The notes: generated by a model from the sequence alone, not told the origin. A stretch of 64,000 nucleotides of DNA from Limiplasma sp034927815 (GCA_034927815.1 JAYFPK010000037.1:9802-73801); one strand, 5' to 3'; shown: positions 9,125 to 18,519, counted from the stretch's first letter. Numbers and translations: made by a program.

Positions 9125-9132
9125 AAAGGACG

Positions 9133-9870
9133 ATGGCTATGGAACAGGAACTGCTCAGCGGACTTGCGCGCATGGTGGATATCAGCGGTGTACGGGCGGA
9201 TGTGACGCTTCGGGAGCTTACCCAGATCGCCGCGGCGGCAAAGCATTACCGCTTCCTCTGCGCGTTTGCGATGCCCTGCTTTACCAGCCGGTTGGTGGAG
9301 CTTTTGGGGGAGGAGCCGGATATCCTGGTGGGCGGCACCGTGGGCTTTCCCTCCGGCGCGGACACAACCACCCTGAAAGTGGCCAACGCCCGGGAGCAGC
9401 TTGCCGCCGGCGTGGACGAGCTGGATATGGTGATCAATATCGGCGCTTTGAAGAGCGGCCTTTACCCGATGGTATACGATGATATCCGGGCGGTGGTGGA
9501 GGCCGCCGGGGGCAAACCCACCAAGTGCATTTTGGAGGTGGCGTACCTCACGGAGGATGAGATCCGCAAAGGCGCCGAGCTGGCCGTGCGCGCGGGGGTC
9601 GCCTATGTAAAAACCGGCACGGGCTGGGTGAACAAGCCCACTACGGTGGAGGCAGTCCGCATCATTCGGAACACCATCGGCGGCAGCGCCAAAATCAAGG
9701 CGGCGGGCGGCGTGCGCACGCTGGACACGATGCTGGCCATGGTCGACGCCGGATGTTCCCGCTTTGGCATCGGCCTTCACAGCATCATGAGCATCATGAA
9801 AGAGGTGGACGCCCGCCTGGGGCGCAAAGACGACTTCACCTTGGAGGCCGCGGGCAACGATCAATACTGA
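9133..9870 (+). CDS. deoC: Deoxyribose-phosphate aldolase
   Basis: This 245-residue class I aldolase cleaves 2-deoxyribose 5-phosphate into glyceraldehyde 3-phosphate and acetaldehyde. Key DERA residues are visible: the Schiff-base lysine in YVKTGTGW (K160), the proton-relay lysine in IKAAGGVR (K189) and the catalytic aspartate in ELDMVIN (D98). Length is typical. AGGAAAGGA precedes ATG 9133. It is the first gene of an apparent nine-gene transcript running to 18213. The usual deoxynucleoside genes (deoA, deoD, pdp, cdd) are absent, which suggests use of an imported deoxysugar rather than nucleoside salvage. Confidence 0.93.
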   Translation: MAMEQELLSGLARMVDISGVRADVTLRELTQIAAAAKHYRFLCAFAMPCFTSRLVELLGEEPDILVGGTVGFPSGADTTTLKVANAREQLAAGVDELDMVINIGALKSGLYPMVYDDIRAVVEAAGGKPTKCILEVAYLTEDEIRKGAELAVRAGVAYVKTGTGWVNKPTTVEAVRIIRNTIGGSAKIKAAGGVRTLDTMLAMVDAGCSRFGIGLHSIMSIMKEVDARLGRKDDFTLEAAGNDQY

Positions 9871-9882
9871 GGGGGTTGCTCC

Positions 9883-11418
9883 ATGAGGTACATTATCGCC
9901 TACGACCTGGGCACCGGCGGCACGAAAGCGTCGGTCTTTACCGAGCATGGCGAAGCGGTGGCCAGCGCGTTCCTGTCGATACGGACGCTTTTTACGCCCG
10001 GGGGCTTTCATGAGCAAAGGCCGGAGGATTGGTGGGGCAGCGTTGTGCAAAGCACCCGCCGGCTGCTCAGCATCGCAAGGGTGGAAGCGGCCTCTATCGT
10101 TGGGCTGGCGGTATCGGGCCACAGCCTCGCCGCGGCCCCCCTTCAGGGGGATGGCGCGCTGCTCACCGGCTCCACCCCCATCTGGACGGATAGCCGGGCG
10201 GGAGCGCAGGCAAAGCGCTTTTTTGCCCAGGTGGACGAGACCCGGTGGTATACCCGCACAGGCAACGGCTTCCCCGCGCCGCAGTACGCGCTGTTTAAAA
10301 TCATGTGGCTCAAGGAGCATCAGCCGGAAGTCTATGCCAAGGCCGCCTGCTTTTTGGGCACGAAGGATTATGTGAACTACCGGCTTACGGGCGTCATGGC
10401 CACAGACCACTCCTACGCCTCCGGCAGCGGGTGCTACGACTTGCGCGCCATGGCCTACGATCAGGAGTATATCCGCGCGGCGGGCATCGACGGGGACAAG
10501 CTCCCTCAAATCCTGGCCTCCAGCGATATCACCGGGCATCTGACGGCGGAGGCGGCCAAGGCGCTGGGGCTTGCGCAGGGCATTCCCGTGGCGGCGGGCG
10601 GCGTGGATAACGCCTGCATGGCGCTGGGGGCGGCTTGTATCGCCGACGGCGACGCCTACACCTCCCTTGGCACCTCCGCGTGGATCGCCGTGGCTTCCCA
10701 TGAGCCCATTGTGAACCCCGCGCGGCGCAGCTATGTGTTTGCGCATTGCGTCCCGGGCATGTTCGCCAGCGCCACCTGTATCTTTTCCGCGGGCAACAGC
10801 CTGCGGTGGGTGAAAAATGTGCTTTGCCCGGATGTAATCCAGCGGGCGGAGCAAGAGCGCGCCGATGCCTACGACCTGATGACGGCGATGGCCGCAACGT
10901 CGCCCCCGGGCGCGAACCGGCTCTTGTTTAACCCAAGCCTTGCCGGCGGCAGCGCAACGGAAAAATCGCCGGACATTCGCGGCGCGTTCCTGGGCCTCAC
11001 CCTCAGCCATACCCGGGAGGATGTGTTGCGCGCAACTTTGGAGGGTGTCGCGCTCAACCTGCGCCTGTCTTTGGATGTAATGCGCCAGATCACCCCCATC
11101 GGCGACGATATGCTCATTGTGGGGGGAGGAGGCAGGAGCCGCCTGTGGCGGCAGATTTTTGCCAACGTCTATGGGATGAACATTCTGGAGACCAACGTCG
11201 GGCAGGATGCGGGCAGCCTTGGGGCCATGGCCTGCGCCGCCGTGGGCACGGGCCTGTGGAAGGGCTTTGATGAGGTGCGCGGGGTGCACCGGCTGGAGGG
11301 GCGCGTTTCGCCCCAGCCGAAGGAACAGGCCCTGTACGGGAAGCTGCTGCCGGTGTTTGCCCGGGCTGCGGATATGCAAGCGGACCTGGGGGAAGAGCTG
11401 GCGCGGCTGAGCCTGTGA
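9883..11418 (+). CDS. FGGY-family carbohydrate kinase
   Basis: This 511-residue sugar kinase has two actin-like ATPase lobes: an N-terminal YDLGTGGTKASVF phosphate-binding motif (about 4-16), a substrate-region segment around TPIWTDSRAG, and C-terminal FGGY elements (LGTSAWIAV and GGGGRSRLWRQIFAN). It resembles xylulokinase-type members. It starts 12 bases after deoC, with GGGGGTTGCTCC in between. In known deoxyribose operons the kinase is a PfkB-type DeoK, so an FGGY kinase beside a DERA aldolase is unusual. I infer that it phosphorylates the imported sugar to the aldolase substrate or its precursor; the exact sugar is unknown. Confidence 0.88.
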   Translation: MRYIIAYDLGTGGTKASVFTEHGEAVASAFLSIRTLFTPGGFHEQRPEDWWGSVVQSTRRLLSIARVEAASIVGLAVSGHSLAAAPLQGDGALLTGSTPIWTDSRAGAQAKRFFAQVDETRWYTRTGNGFPAPQYALFKIMWLKEHQPEVYAKAACFLGTKDYVNYRLTGVMATDHSYASGSGCYDLRAMAYDQEYIRAAGIDGDKLPQILASSDITGHLTAEAAKALGLAQGIPVAAGGVDNACMALGAACIADGDAYTSLGTSAWIAVASHEPIVNPARRSYVFAHCVPGMFASATCIFSAGNSLRWVKNVLCPDVIQRAEQERADAYDLMTAMAATSPPGANRLLFNPSLAGGSATEKSPDIRGAFLGLTLSHTREDVLRATLEGVALNLRLSLDVMRQITPIGDDMLIVGGGGRSRLWRQIFANVYGMNILETNVGQDAGSLGAMACAAVGTGLWKGFDEVRGVHRLEGRVSPQPKEQALYGKLLPVFARAADMQADLGEELARLSL

Positions 11419-11528
11419 CCCCGTAGGGTCCTGCCCAAGGGCAGCCCATGCCTGGGAAATTGCCCATGATTTTGGAACCTAAAGCGCTGGTGCACGCGCT
11501 TTGGAAATATTAGGAATGGGGGATATAC

Positions 11529-12620
11529 ATGAAAAAATTGACCTCTGTACTCATGGTTGTCGTTTTGCTGGCTGGAATGCTCACCCTGGCCGCGACGGCC
11601 TTCGCCGAGGACGACTTCTACGCGGTATCGCTGGGATGGGCGGAGAACGCCTCCGGACAGCGCCAGAAGACGGGCTTTACGGAATCCTTTGAGAAGTTCG
11701 GCATCACCAACTTCTCCATCGTGGACGCCAACTACGATCCGGTACGGCAGACCGAGCAAATCCGGGCCTTCATCGCCAAGGCCCCCAAGGCGCTCTTCAT
11801 TACGCCCAGCGACCCCACCGGCATTGCCGAAGCGGTGAAGGAAGCCTGTGACGCCGGAATCCCGGTATACCTGTCCGACGGCTTTGTGAGCGGAGCGGAC
11901 GCGGTGAGCACGGTGCTGTTCGACAACTATGCCTGCGGCAAAACCACCATGACCTATCTGTGCGACCGGCTCCAGGAGAAGTACGGCACCACCGAGCCCA
12001 TCAAGATCGGCATGATCATGCTGCCCTCCAACGAGAGCTGGCACCAGCGGGACCTTGGGGCGGAGGATGTGCTGGAGCAGGAGAAATACGCCAATATCCA
12101 GGTCGCCAACACCTGGTCCTGGGATTCCACCGGCGCGGTGACCCCCTCGGCCACCATCAGCACATGGCTTGCGGCGGATACCAACAAGGAGCTGCGGGGC
12201 ATCTGGTGCGCCTGGGACGGCGCGGCCTTTGAGGGCCTGGTGCTCACCGGCGAAACCCGCCCGGAGATCATGTACACCGGCTGCGACGGCGGCGAGGAAT
12301 GCTGGAACTATATGATCAACTATCCCGAGAGCTTTGTGATGAGCGCCGGGGAAAACATCTATTCCATGCCCCGGCAGCTGGTGCAGTACGCCATGAACTA
12401 CCATGAGGGCAGGACCGTGCCGCGCCTTGTGCTGGTGGAGGGCTACGCCGTTACCAGCACCATGATCGGCGAAGTGAACAGCATCCGGGATTACAAGGTC
12501 GGCGACAAGACCGCCTGGGAGCTCCTGCTCAGCTACGACCTGCCCGGCAACATCGACCTGCTCAATCAGGCGCTGACCGAAAACAACCTCACCGACCACC
12601 TCTGGGTGCCCACGATCTGA
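11529..12620 (+). CDS. Sugar ABC transporter substrate-binding protein
   Basis: This 363-residue exported protein has a signal peptide ending near ATAFAED and a type I periplasmic-binding fold of the ribose/galactose (CUT2) class (segments like IRAFIAKAPKALFITPSDPTGIAEAVKEACDAG arranged as two Rossmann-like lobes). There is no lipobox cysteine. The hairpin at 12638-12663 after the gene probably keeps its mRNA more abundant than that of the membrane components. It is followed by a CUT2 ATPase and two permeases, so it delivers the sugar used by the kinase and aldolase upstream. Confidence 0.88.
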   Translation: MKKLTSVLMVVVLLAGMLTLAATAFAEDDFYAVSLGWAENASGQRQKTGFTESFEKFGITNFSIVDANYDPVRQTEQIRAFIAKAPKALFITPSDPTGIAEAVKEACDAGIPVYLSDGFVSGADAVSTVLFDNYACGKTTMTYLCDRLQEKYGTTEPIKIGMIMLPSNESWHQRDLGAEDVLEQEKYANIQVANTWSWDSTGAVTPSATISTWLAADTNKELRGIWCAWDGAAFEGLVLTGETRPEIMYTGCDGGEECWNYMINYPESFVMSAGENIYSMPRQLVQYAMNYHEGRTVPRLVLVEGYAVTSTMIGEVNSIRDYKVGDKTAWELLLSYDLPGNIDLLNQALTENNLTDHLWVPTI

Positions 12621-12637
12621 TTCAAACAAAAGAGAAC

Positions 12638-12663
12638 GGGGACAAGGGCGGTTCCTTGTCCCC
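12638..12663 (+). terminator. Intercistronic hairpin, probable attenuator
   Basis: GGGGACAAGG (12638-12647) pairs with CCTTGTCCCC (12654-12663). It lacks a strong T-run, which fits partial termination or 3'-end protection of the binding-protein message more than full termination. Confidence 0.6.
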
Positions 12664-12686
12664 GGCTTTCTCACGGAGGACAAGGC

Positions 12687-14201
12687 ATGAGCTATGCACT
12701 GGAAATGAGGGGCATCCACAAGAGCTTCGCGGGCCTTCGGGCGCTGTGCGGCGCCCACCTGGCCGTTGGACAGGGGGAGGCCCACGCCCTGCTGGGCATC
12801 AACGGCGCGGGAAAGTCCACCATGATCAAGATTCTTTCCGGCGTGTACACCCGGGACGCGGGGGAGATTCTGATCGGCGGGGAGCCGCGCCAGATCAATA
12901 CCCCCAAGGACGCCATCGCCTGCGGCATCTCCGCTGTGTATCAGGATCCGCAGATGATCGAATCCTACACCGGTTACGAGAATATCTACCTGGGCCACGA
13001 GGGCGCGGGGGAGGCCGCGCTGTCCGCCGTAAACCGCCGCAGGCTCCGCAAGCAGGCCCAGGAGCTGGTGGCGCGCTATCCCTTTGAGATCGACGTGGAA
13101 AAGCCCGTATACCTCATGAGCAGCGTGGAGCGGGAGATCATCGCCATTCTCCGGGCCCTGTCCAAGGAATGCCGGATTCTGGTGCTGGACGAGCCCACCT
13201 CCATCCTCACTGAAAAGGAAAAGTATACTCTTTTTGAGTTTATCCATATATTGAAGCGCACCGGCGTTTCCATCATCTATATCACCCACCATCTGGACGA
13301 GGTGGCGCAGGTGTGCGACAGCTTCTCCGTGTTCCGGAACGGGTGCAACGTGTGCCGGGAGGAAATTCACGGCGGCGCGGTGGATTCGGGGCATATTGCG
13401 GAGCTGATGCTGGGGGAAAGGCTGGATCAGATTTATCCCCCCCGGGCCCCGGAGCCGTCCGAGGATGTCTGCCTTACGGCCAGCGGCCTTTCTTTGGAGG
13501 GACGCTTTCAGGATATCTCCTTTCAGGCCCGGCGCGGCGAGGTGTTCGGCGTGTTTGGCCTGGTGGGCTCCGGCATTGACGAGCTGTCCAAGGTGCTGGT
13601 GGGGGCCGTCAGGGAGACCGCCGGGACCCTGGAGAAGGACGGGAAGCGGCTTGCGCTGTCCAGCCCCGGGGCGGCCATCCGCCACGGCCTGTACCTGGTT
13701 CCCGGAAACCGCAAGACCGAAGGCCTTTTGCACAATCTGCCCATCACCTTCAACGTCACCATTGCGAAGCTGGAGAAGGCGGTGCGCCGCCTGAACATCG
13801 TCGACCGCAGGCTGGAGGCGCGAAGCGCCCAGGAGCTGGCGGAAAAGCTGTCGATCTCCACCCCCTCGGTGCAAAAGAAGGTGAACGAGCTCTCCGGCGG
13901 CAACCAGCAGAAGGTGGTCATTGCCAAGGGCCTCTACACCGAAGCGGATGTGTATATCTTCTGCGAGCCCACAGTGGGCGTGGATGTGGGCGCAAAATCC
14001 GGCATTTATGAGATGATCCGCAAGCTGGCCCGCAAGGCGGCGGTCCTCATCATCTCCTCAGAGCCGGAGGAGGTGCTGGGCAACGCCGACCGCGTGATGG
14101 TCATCTACCAGGGCCGCACAACGCTGCGCAAAAGCGCCGCCGGCACGACGCTCAAGGAGATGCTGGTGCACGCGATTTCCAATGGGGAGGTGGAGGCATG
14201 A
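12687..14201 (+). CDS. Sugar ABC transporter ATPase with two nucleotide-binding domains
   Basis: This 504-residue protein is an RbsA/MglA-type duplicated ATPase. The first domain has Walker A GINGAGKST (about 38-46) and Walker B LVLDEPTS. Its ABC signature is degenerate (MSSVEREI rather than LSGGQ). The second domain lacks a standard Walker A (GLVGSGIDELSK) but has an intact signature, LSGGNQQKVVIAKGL. Such asymmetric pairs are normal for CUT2 importers, which form one composite active site. It overlaps the next permease by four bases (ATGA), so the two are translationally coupled. Confidence 0.93.
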   Translation: MSYALEMRGIHKSFAGLRALCGAHLAVGQGEAHALLGINGAGKSTMIKILSGVYTRDAGEILIGGEPRQINTPKDAIACGISAVYQDPQMIESYTGYENIYLGHEGAGEAALSAVNRRRLRKQAQELVARYPFEIDVEKPVYLMSSVEREIIAILRALSKECRILVLDEPTSILTEKEKYTLFEFIHILKRTGVSIIYITHHLDEVAQVCDSFSVFRNGCNVCREEIHGGAVDSGHIAELMLGERLDQIYPPRAPEPSEDVCLTASGLSLEGRFQDISFQARRGEVFGVFGLVGSGIDELSKVLVGAVRETAGTLEKDGKRLALSSPGAAIRHGLYLVPGNRKTEGLLHNLPITFNVTIAKLEKAVRRLNIVDRRLEARSAQELAEKLSISTPSVQKKVNELSGGNQQKVVIAKGLYTEADVYIFCEPTVGVDVGAKSGIYEMIRKLARKAAVLIISSEPEEVLGNADRVMVIYQGRTTLRKSAAGTTLKEMLVHAISNGEVEA

Positions 14202-15175
14202 GAAAGCGGATTTCGGAGCGGCTGCCCATCGTGCTGTTTGCCGTCCTGTTCCTGGCGGTGCTTCTCACCTTCCAGGGCTTGCAGCCCACCTTCCTCTCCT
14301 GGGCCAACATCATCAATATGATGCAGTCCGTTTCCACCACGGTGATCGCGGCCATCGGCCTCACCTTTGTGATTGCCATTGGGCGTTCGGATATCTCCTT
14401 TTACATGACCAGCTGCTTTTGCGGCGTGTGGATGGCCTGGCTGGTGAGCCTGGGCTGGCATCCTGTCCCCGCCATTGTCTGCGGCGTGGCCGCGGGGGCG
14501 CTGTGGGGCGGCGTGTCCGGCGTGGCGGTAGGCAAGCTCAAGCTGCCGGACATCATCACCACCATCGCCATCGGGTCCATCGCCTTCGGGCTGGGCTACG
14601 TGTTCTCTGACGGCGCGTTCATCATGCAGAACTTTATCGAGGCGAAAACCCACTACCTGTCCCAGTACGTGATCCTGAGCCTGCCGCTGCCCGTATACAT
14701 CATGGCGGCGGTCATGGGGCTATGCTACTACCTCTTGGAGCGCTCCCGCTTCGGCCGCGCGTTCTACGCCGTGGGGGCGACGGAGAAGGCCGCCTACCTC
14801 AGCGGCGTGAACGTGAACCGCACCATTTTGCTGGCCTATGTGATCTGCGGCACCTGCGCAGCCGTCGCCGCGCTGATCATGACGGCGCGGCAGGGCTACG
14901 GCAATGTCAAAATCGGCATGAACATGCTGATGCCCTGCTTTACGGCGGTGTACATCGGCATGTCGGTATTCAAGCGGCCCTGCGTGCTGGGTACGTTCCT
15001 GGGGGCGCTGCTGGTTACGGCCATCGCCACGGGCTTCACCTCCATCAACATCCCCTTTTACTGGTCCAACCTCGTTACCGGCTTTGTGCTGATCCTCGCC
15101 ATTTTGCTCTCCAAGATTGTGGTACAGCAAAAGACCCCGGCGCCCTCGGGCAGGGGAAAGGAGGCGAAGGCGTGA
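14198..15175 (+). CDS. Sugar ABC transporter permease (CUT2/BPD_transp_2), first subunit
   Basis: This 325-residue protein has about nine to ten membrane segments and the RbsC-type conserved region (VGATEKAAYLSGVNVNRTILLAYVICG). It overlaps the ATPase gene by four bases and the next permease gene by one base (TGATG). The adjacent second permease suggests a heterodimeric channel, as in LsrC/LsrD or XylH-like duplications, rather than the more common homodimer. Confidence 0.92.
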   Translation: MRKRISERLPIVLFAVLFLAVLLTFQGLQPTFLSWANIINMMQSVSTTVIAAIGLTFVIAIGRSDISFYMTSCFCGVWMAWLVSLGWHPVPAIVCGVAAGALWGGVSGVAVGKLKLPDIITTIAIGSIAFGLGYVFSDGAFIMQNFIEAKTHYLSQYVILSLPLPVYIMAAVMGLCYYLLERSRFGRAFYAVGATEKAAYLSGVNVNRTILLAYVICGTCAAVAALIMTARQGYGNVKIGMNMLMPCFTAVYIGMSVFKRPCVLGTFLGALLVTAIATGFTSINIPFYWSNLVTGFVLILAILLSKIVVQQKTPAPSGRGKEAKA

Positions 15176-16167
15176 TGAAGCGCAAGGGATTTTTCGGAAA
15201 GATGTTCAGCATGGATTATGCGCTGCTGGGCGTGCTGCTGGCTGTGTTGGTGATCTTCAGCCTGCTCAACGGGGAATCGTTCTTTCAGGTGTATAACCTG
15301 ATGAACATTCTGAAATCGGCCGGGTCCATCGCCATCCTGGTCCTGGGCCTTACCTGGGTCATCGCGGCCAATGAGATGGACGCCTCCTTTCCAGAGGTGG
15401 CCAGCTGCGCCAGCATGATCTTCGCGCTGCTGCTCAACGCCAAGGTGGACCCCATGCTGGCGATGCTCGCAAGCCTTGCCTCAGGCCTGGGCTTTGGCTT
15501 GCTCACAAGCCTTTTGGTGGTCAGGTTCCGCTTCCATTCCCTCATCACCACCATTGCGGTTTCCACCATTGCGGGCGCAATCGCCAACATCCTTTACAAC
15601 GGCTCCGTGCTTTCCATCAAGGGGCTCAACTCCACGGCGCTGTACAAGTTCTTCGGCAGGAGCGTGGCGGGCTTCCCCATTGTGTTTGTGATCGCGGTGG
15701 CCCTGTATCTGGCGGCGCTGCTGGTGCAGGAGAAGACCCGGTACGGCCAGTACATCTACGCCCTGTCCGAAAACCGGCAGGCGGTGGAGGAGGCGGGCGT
15801 CAAGACCGGGCGTATCCTCACGGGTACGTTTGTGCTCTCCAGCCTTTTCGCGGCCTTCGGGGGCATCGTGTACGTGCTTACGGTGTACAAGTCCGGGCAG
15901 CCCAGCATGGGCTCCTCCTTTTTCCTGAACGGCTTCACCATCGTGTTTCTGGGGGCCATGGCCTTGAAATTGGGCAAGGCAAACGTGGTTGGCACGTTCA
16001 TCGGCGCGCTGGTGCTAAGTTCGCTCACCAGCGGGCTCACCATGCTGGGCTCGGGCTTTGCGGTGGGCCAGGTGATCAAGGGTCTGCTGCTGATCATGGG
16101 GGTGGCCGTGGTTACGGCCTACCGCAGAAGAATTGTACCGAAAGGGAGCAAGATGAAGTATGAATAG
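15175..16167 (+). CDS. Sugar ABC transporter permease (CUT2/BPD_transp_2), second subunit
   Basis: This 330-residue paralogue of the preceding permease has about ten hydrophobic segments and the conserved loop (GQYIYALSENRQAVEEAGVKTGRI). An open frame continues far upstream, but ATG 15175 is right: it follows AAAGGAGGCGAAG and touches the stop of the first permease. Its end overlaps the dehydrogenase start by eight bases, showing tight coupling through the whole operon. Confidence 0.92.
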   Translation: MKRKGFFGKMFSMDYALLGVLLAVLVIFSLLNGESFFQVYNLMNILKSAGSIAILVLGLTWVIAANEMDASFPEVASCASMIFALLLNAKVDPMLAMLASLASGLGFGLLTSLLVVRFRFHSLITTIAVSTIAGAIANILYNGSVLSIKGLNSTALYKFFGRSVAGFPIVFVIAVALYLAALLVQEKTRYGQYIYALSENRQAVEEAGVKTGRILTGTFVLSSLFAAFGGIVYVLTVYKSGQPSMGSSFFLNGFTIVFLGAMALKLGKANVVGTFIGALVLSSLTSGLTMLGSGFAVGQVIKGLLLIMGVAVVTAYRRRIVPKGSKMKYE

Positions 16168-17353
16168 CTTTGAGTTCTTTAACCCCGTGAAGGTGATCTT
16201 CGGCGCGGGGGAGGTGGCCCGGGTGGGAAGCGAGGCGGCGAAGCTGGGGCGCAAAGCGCTGCTGGTGTCCTATGAGGATGTAAGCTTCTACGGCGGGCTT
16301 CCCCAGCGCATCCGCGGGTGGCTTGGGGAGCATGGCGTGGCCTGCGTGGACGCCTTTTTGGCTACGGCCAACCCCACCATTGCCCAGGCGCGCGCGGGCA
16401 TTGAGGCCGGGCGGAGGGAAAAGGTGGACCTGGTGATCGGCCTTGGGGGAGGCAGCGCCATGGACCTGGCGAAGGTCATCGCCGCAGGAATCCTGTATCC
16501 CCACGACCTGATGCGCATGATCAAGTTCACCCACAGCGAGGCGGAGTACCAGATACCGCCGGCGCAAGCGCTACCGCTGCTGATGGTGCCCACCCTTCCC
16601 GCCACATCCAGCGAGATGAACCCCACGGCGGTGATCACCGATGAGGCGACGCAGCGCAAGAGCTATGTGTGGGAGCCCGCCTGCCTATATCCCCGGGTCT
16701 CGATCCTGGACCCCGCGCTCACCGTGACGCTGCCGCCCTATCAGACGGCCTGCGGAGCGCTGGACGCCATCAGCCATGTGGTGGAGCCGTTCTTCTTCAG
16801 CACCCAGGAGGCCTTTGGCAACCTTGCCTTGCACGACGCCATGCAGATCGGCGTGATCCGCGCCATCTATGAGAACATCGAAAACGTGCTGGCGAATCCC
16901 GGTGATTTGCAGCTGCGGGGGCTCATGCAGTGGAGCGCCACCGTGGGCCTGAACGGCTGGCTCACCTGCGGCGTACAGGGGTGGACGCCCATGCACCAGA
17001 TGGGGCATGTCATAAGCTCCCATTTCCACGCCACCCACGGCGCGACCCTCGCCTGTATGATGATCGCGTGGATGCGCTTTTTTACGGATCATCAGGAAAA
17101 CGCCCGCTTCGTGAAGTTTGCGAAGCTGATGTACGGCGCCGGGGACCTGGCCGGCGCGGCGGACCAGTTGGAGGACTTTGTGAAGAGGGTGGGCGTGCAG
17201 AGCCGCCTCCGGGATTTTGGCTGTACCAAAGCGGATTTGGACGCGCTGGTGGAGGGGCTGGTGAGCGTCTCCTTTGGCCCGGACGGAAAGCTCGCCAGCA
17301 TCCCCAAGATCGGCCGCGGCGAGGCCCGCCGCATCTACGAGCTTGCTTTGTGA
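16160..17353 (+). CDS. Iron-containing alcohol dehydrogenase
   Basis: This 397-residue group III dehydrogenase has the GGGSAMD nucleotide-binding motif (near 95-101) and metal-binding histidines in MHQMGHVISSHFHATHGA (near 275-293). Members interconvert aldehydes and alcohols with NAD(P)H, usually at a ferrous site. The gene overlaps the upstream permease by eight bases, so it belongs to the deoC operon. The aldolase would release acetaldehyde, so the simplest inference is that this enzyme reduces it to ethanol and regenerates NAD. Oxidation of a sugar alcohol before phosphorylation is the alternative. Confidence 0.9.
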   Translation: MNSFEFFNPVKVIFGAGEVARVGSEAAKLGRKALLVSYEDVSFYGGLPQRIRGWLGEHGVACVDAFLATANPTIAQARAGIEAGRREKVDLVIGLGGGSAMDLAKVIAAGILYPHDLMRMIKFTHSEAEYQIPPAQALPLLMVPTLPATSSEMNPTAVITDEATQRKSYVWEPACLYPRVSILDPALTVTLPPYQTACGALDAISHVVEPFFFSTQEAFGNLALHDAMQIGVIRAIYENIENVLANPGDLQLRGLMQWSATVGLNGWLTCGVQGWTPMHQMGHVISSHFHATHGATLACMMIAWMRFFTDHQENARFVKFAKLMYGAGDLAGAADQLEDFVKRVGVQSRLRDFGCTKADLDALVEGLVSVSFGPDGKLASIPKIGRGEARRIYELAL

Positions 17354-17361
17354 GGCCGGAT

Positions 17362-18213
17362 ATGGAGATAAAGCCCACGATCCTCGGGGAGCTGGAAGGA
17401 TTGGAGATCAGGACCCATGGGTTCCGCCTGATCGTCATAACGCAGATCGGGCCCCGCATTGCGTGGTTTTCCAAGCCGGATGGGGATAAACTTCTGTACT
17501 GGGCGACGGAGGGGGCGGGCCGGGGCCAGTGGCGGCTGTACGGCGGGCACCGGGTATGGCTGACGCGTCCCCTGGCCGATGAGAGCGAGGATACCTACCA
17601 GCCGGACAACGCCCCCTGCGCCGTCGCGCTGCTGCCGGACGGCGTGGACGTATGCGCCCCTGCCCCGGATTCGAACCGTATCGCCCGGGGGATGGAGATC
17701 CGGGTGTTGGATGAAAGCCGCGTACAGGTGCGCAACTACCTGCGCAACGAGGGGACGATGCTCTACTCCGGCGGCTGCTGGTCGCCCACCTGCGTGGTGG
17801 CGGATAAGCCCATGGAAATCCCCCTGGGCTCGGCGGAGCCAAACCCCACCTGGGATATTGTGTACATGGCGCTTCCCCGGGTGTTCGCGGGCAACGTCAC
17901 CGCCCTTGCGGACGATTCGGCGGCGTTTGCGGGCGACGCGCTGGTGCTTACCCCCAAGGGCAGATGCGTGAAGCGCTGCGTGCGCGCGGAAAAGGGAATC
18001 ATCCAGCTCCGCTGCGACGGATACGTGTTTCGCAAAACCGTCCCCTTTGATCCCGGCGCCCGCTACCCCATGAACGGCTGCAACATCGCCGCGTTCATCG
18101 GCGAAAACAACTGGATGGCGGAGATGGAGACCTATGGAGGGGAGCGGACGATCAAGCCCGGGCAAGCCATCGATCATGCGGAACAATGGGAGCTGCTTGG
18201 GGAGAACGATTGA
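17362..18213 (+). CDS. Galactose-mutarotase-like / DUF4380-type protein
   Basis: This 283-residue, mostly beta-strand protein resembles aldose 1-epimerase-fold proteins: a GPRIAWFSKPDG segment near the N-terminus, GGHRVWLTRP (His/Arg that in the fold line the sugar pocket) and a late NWMAEMETYGG. It starts nine bases after the dehydrogenase stop; the earlier open frame is a shadow of that gene. The known deoxyribose regulon of Salmonella (deoQKPX) also contains a putative mutarotase gene, deoX, so a mutarotase here fits use of a free deoxypentose. Catalytic activity is not proven by sequence. Confidence 0.72.
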   Translation: MEIKPTILGELEGLEIRTHGFRLIVITQIGPRIAWFSKPDGDKLLYWATEGAGRGQWRLYGGHRVWLTRPLADESEDTYQPDNAPCAVALLPDGVDVCAPAPDSNRIARGMEIRVLDESRVQVRNYLRNEGTMLYSGGCWSPTCVVADKPMEIPLGSAEPNPTWDIVYMALPRVFAGNVTALADDSAAFAGDALVLTPKGRCVKRCVRAEKGIIQLRCDGYVFRKTVPFDPGARYPMNGCNIAAFIGENNWMAEMETYGGERTIKPGQAIDHAEQWELLGEND

Positions 18214-18285
18214 GAAGCAAAAGCGGCTGGCGCGACGCCCCGGAAAGCCGTCCCCGCCGCCTTGGGGCATTGAATAAGAAATGAG

Positions 18286-18318
18286 AAACGCCGGCCATGG
18301 GCACAGGGCCGGCGTTTT
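18286..18318 (+). terminator. Terminator of the deoC operon
   Basis: AACGCCGGCC and GGCCGGCGTT form a 10-bp stem over a 10-nt loop, ending in TTTTG. It lies about 75 bases after the last gene. Confidence 0.85.
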
Positions 18319-18519
18319 GCATGGGGCACTCCATGTTCCTGTAACCTGAACGGGCGGCGGACAAACCCAAGCCACGGAGGCCTTTGATGCGCCCTTTCAT
18401 TGACGGTTTTCCACCGGGACCCATATGGAATGCCCGGCCAATCCGCCGTCAAAAGGCCTCATTTTTGGGGGAATTTTGAAAAATTTGCCGTAAATTGGTA
18501 CTTTTTTGCCTCCAGAGGG

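Noticed and set aside
11169..13874. A 901-codon minus-strand open frame
   Set aside because: It lies opposite the FGGY kinase, binding-protein and ATPase genes, and its translation is low-complexity His/Gly/Ala-rich shadow text.
14722..15174. Upstream extension of the second CUT2 permease
   Set aside because: The frame is open but out of phase with the first permease, whose homology is clear. The ribosome site and TGATG overlap place the start at 15175.
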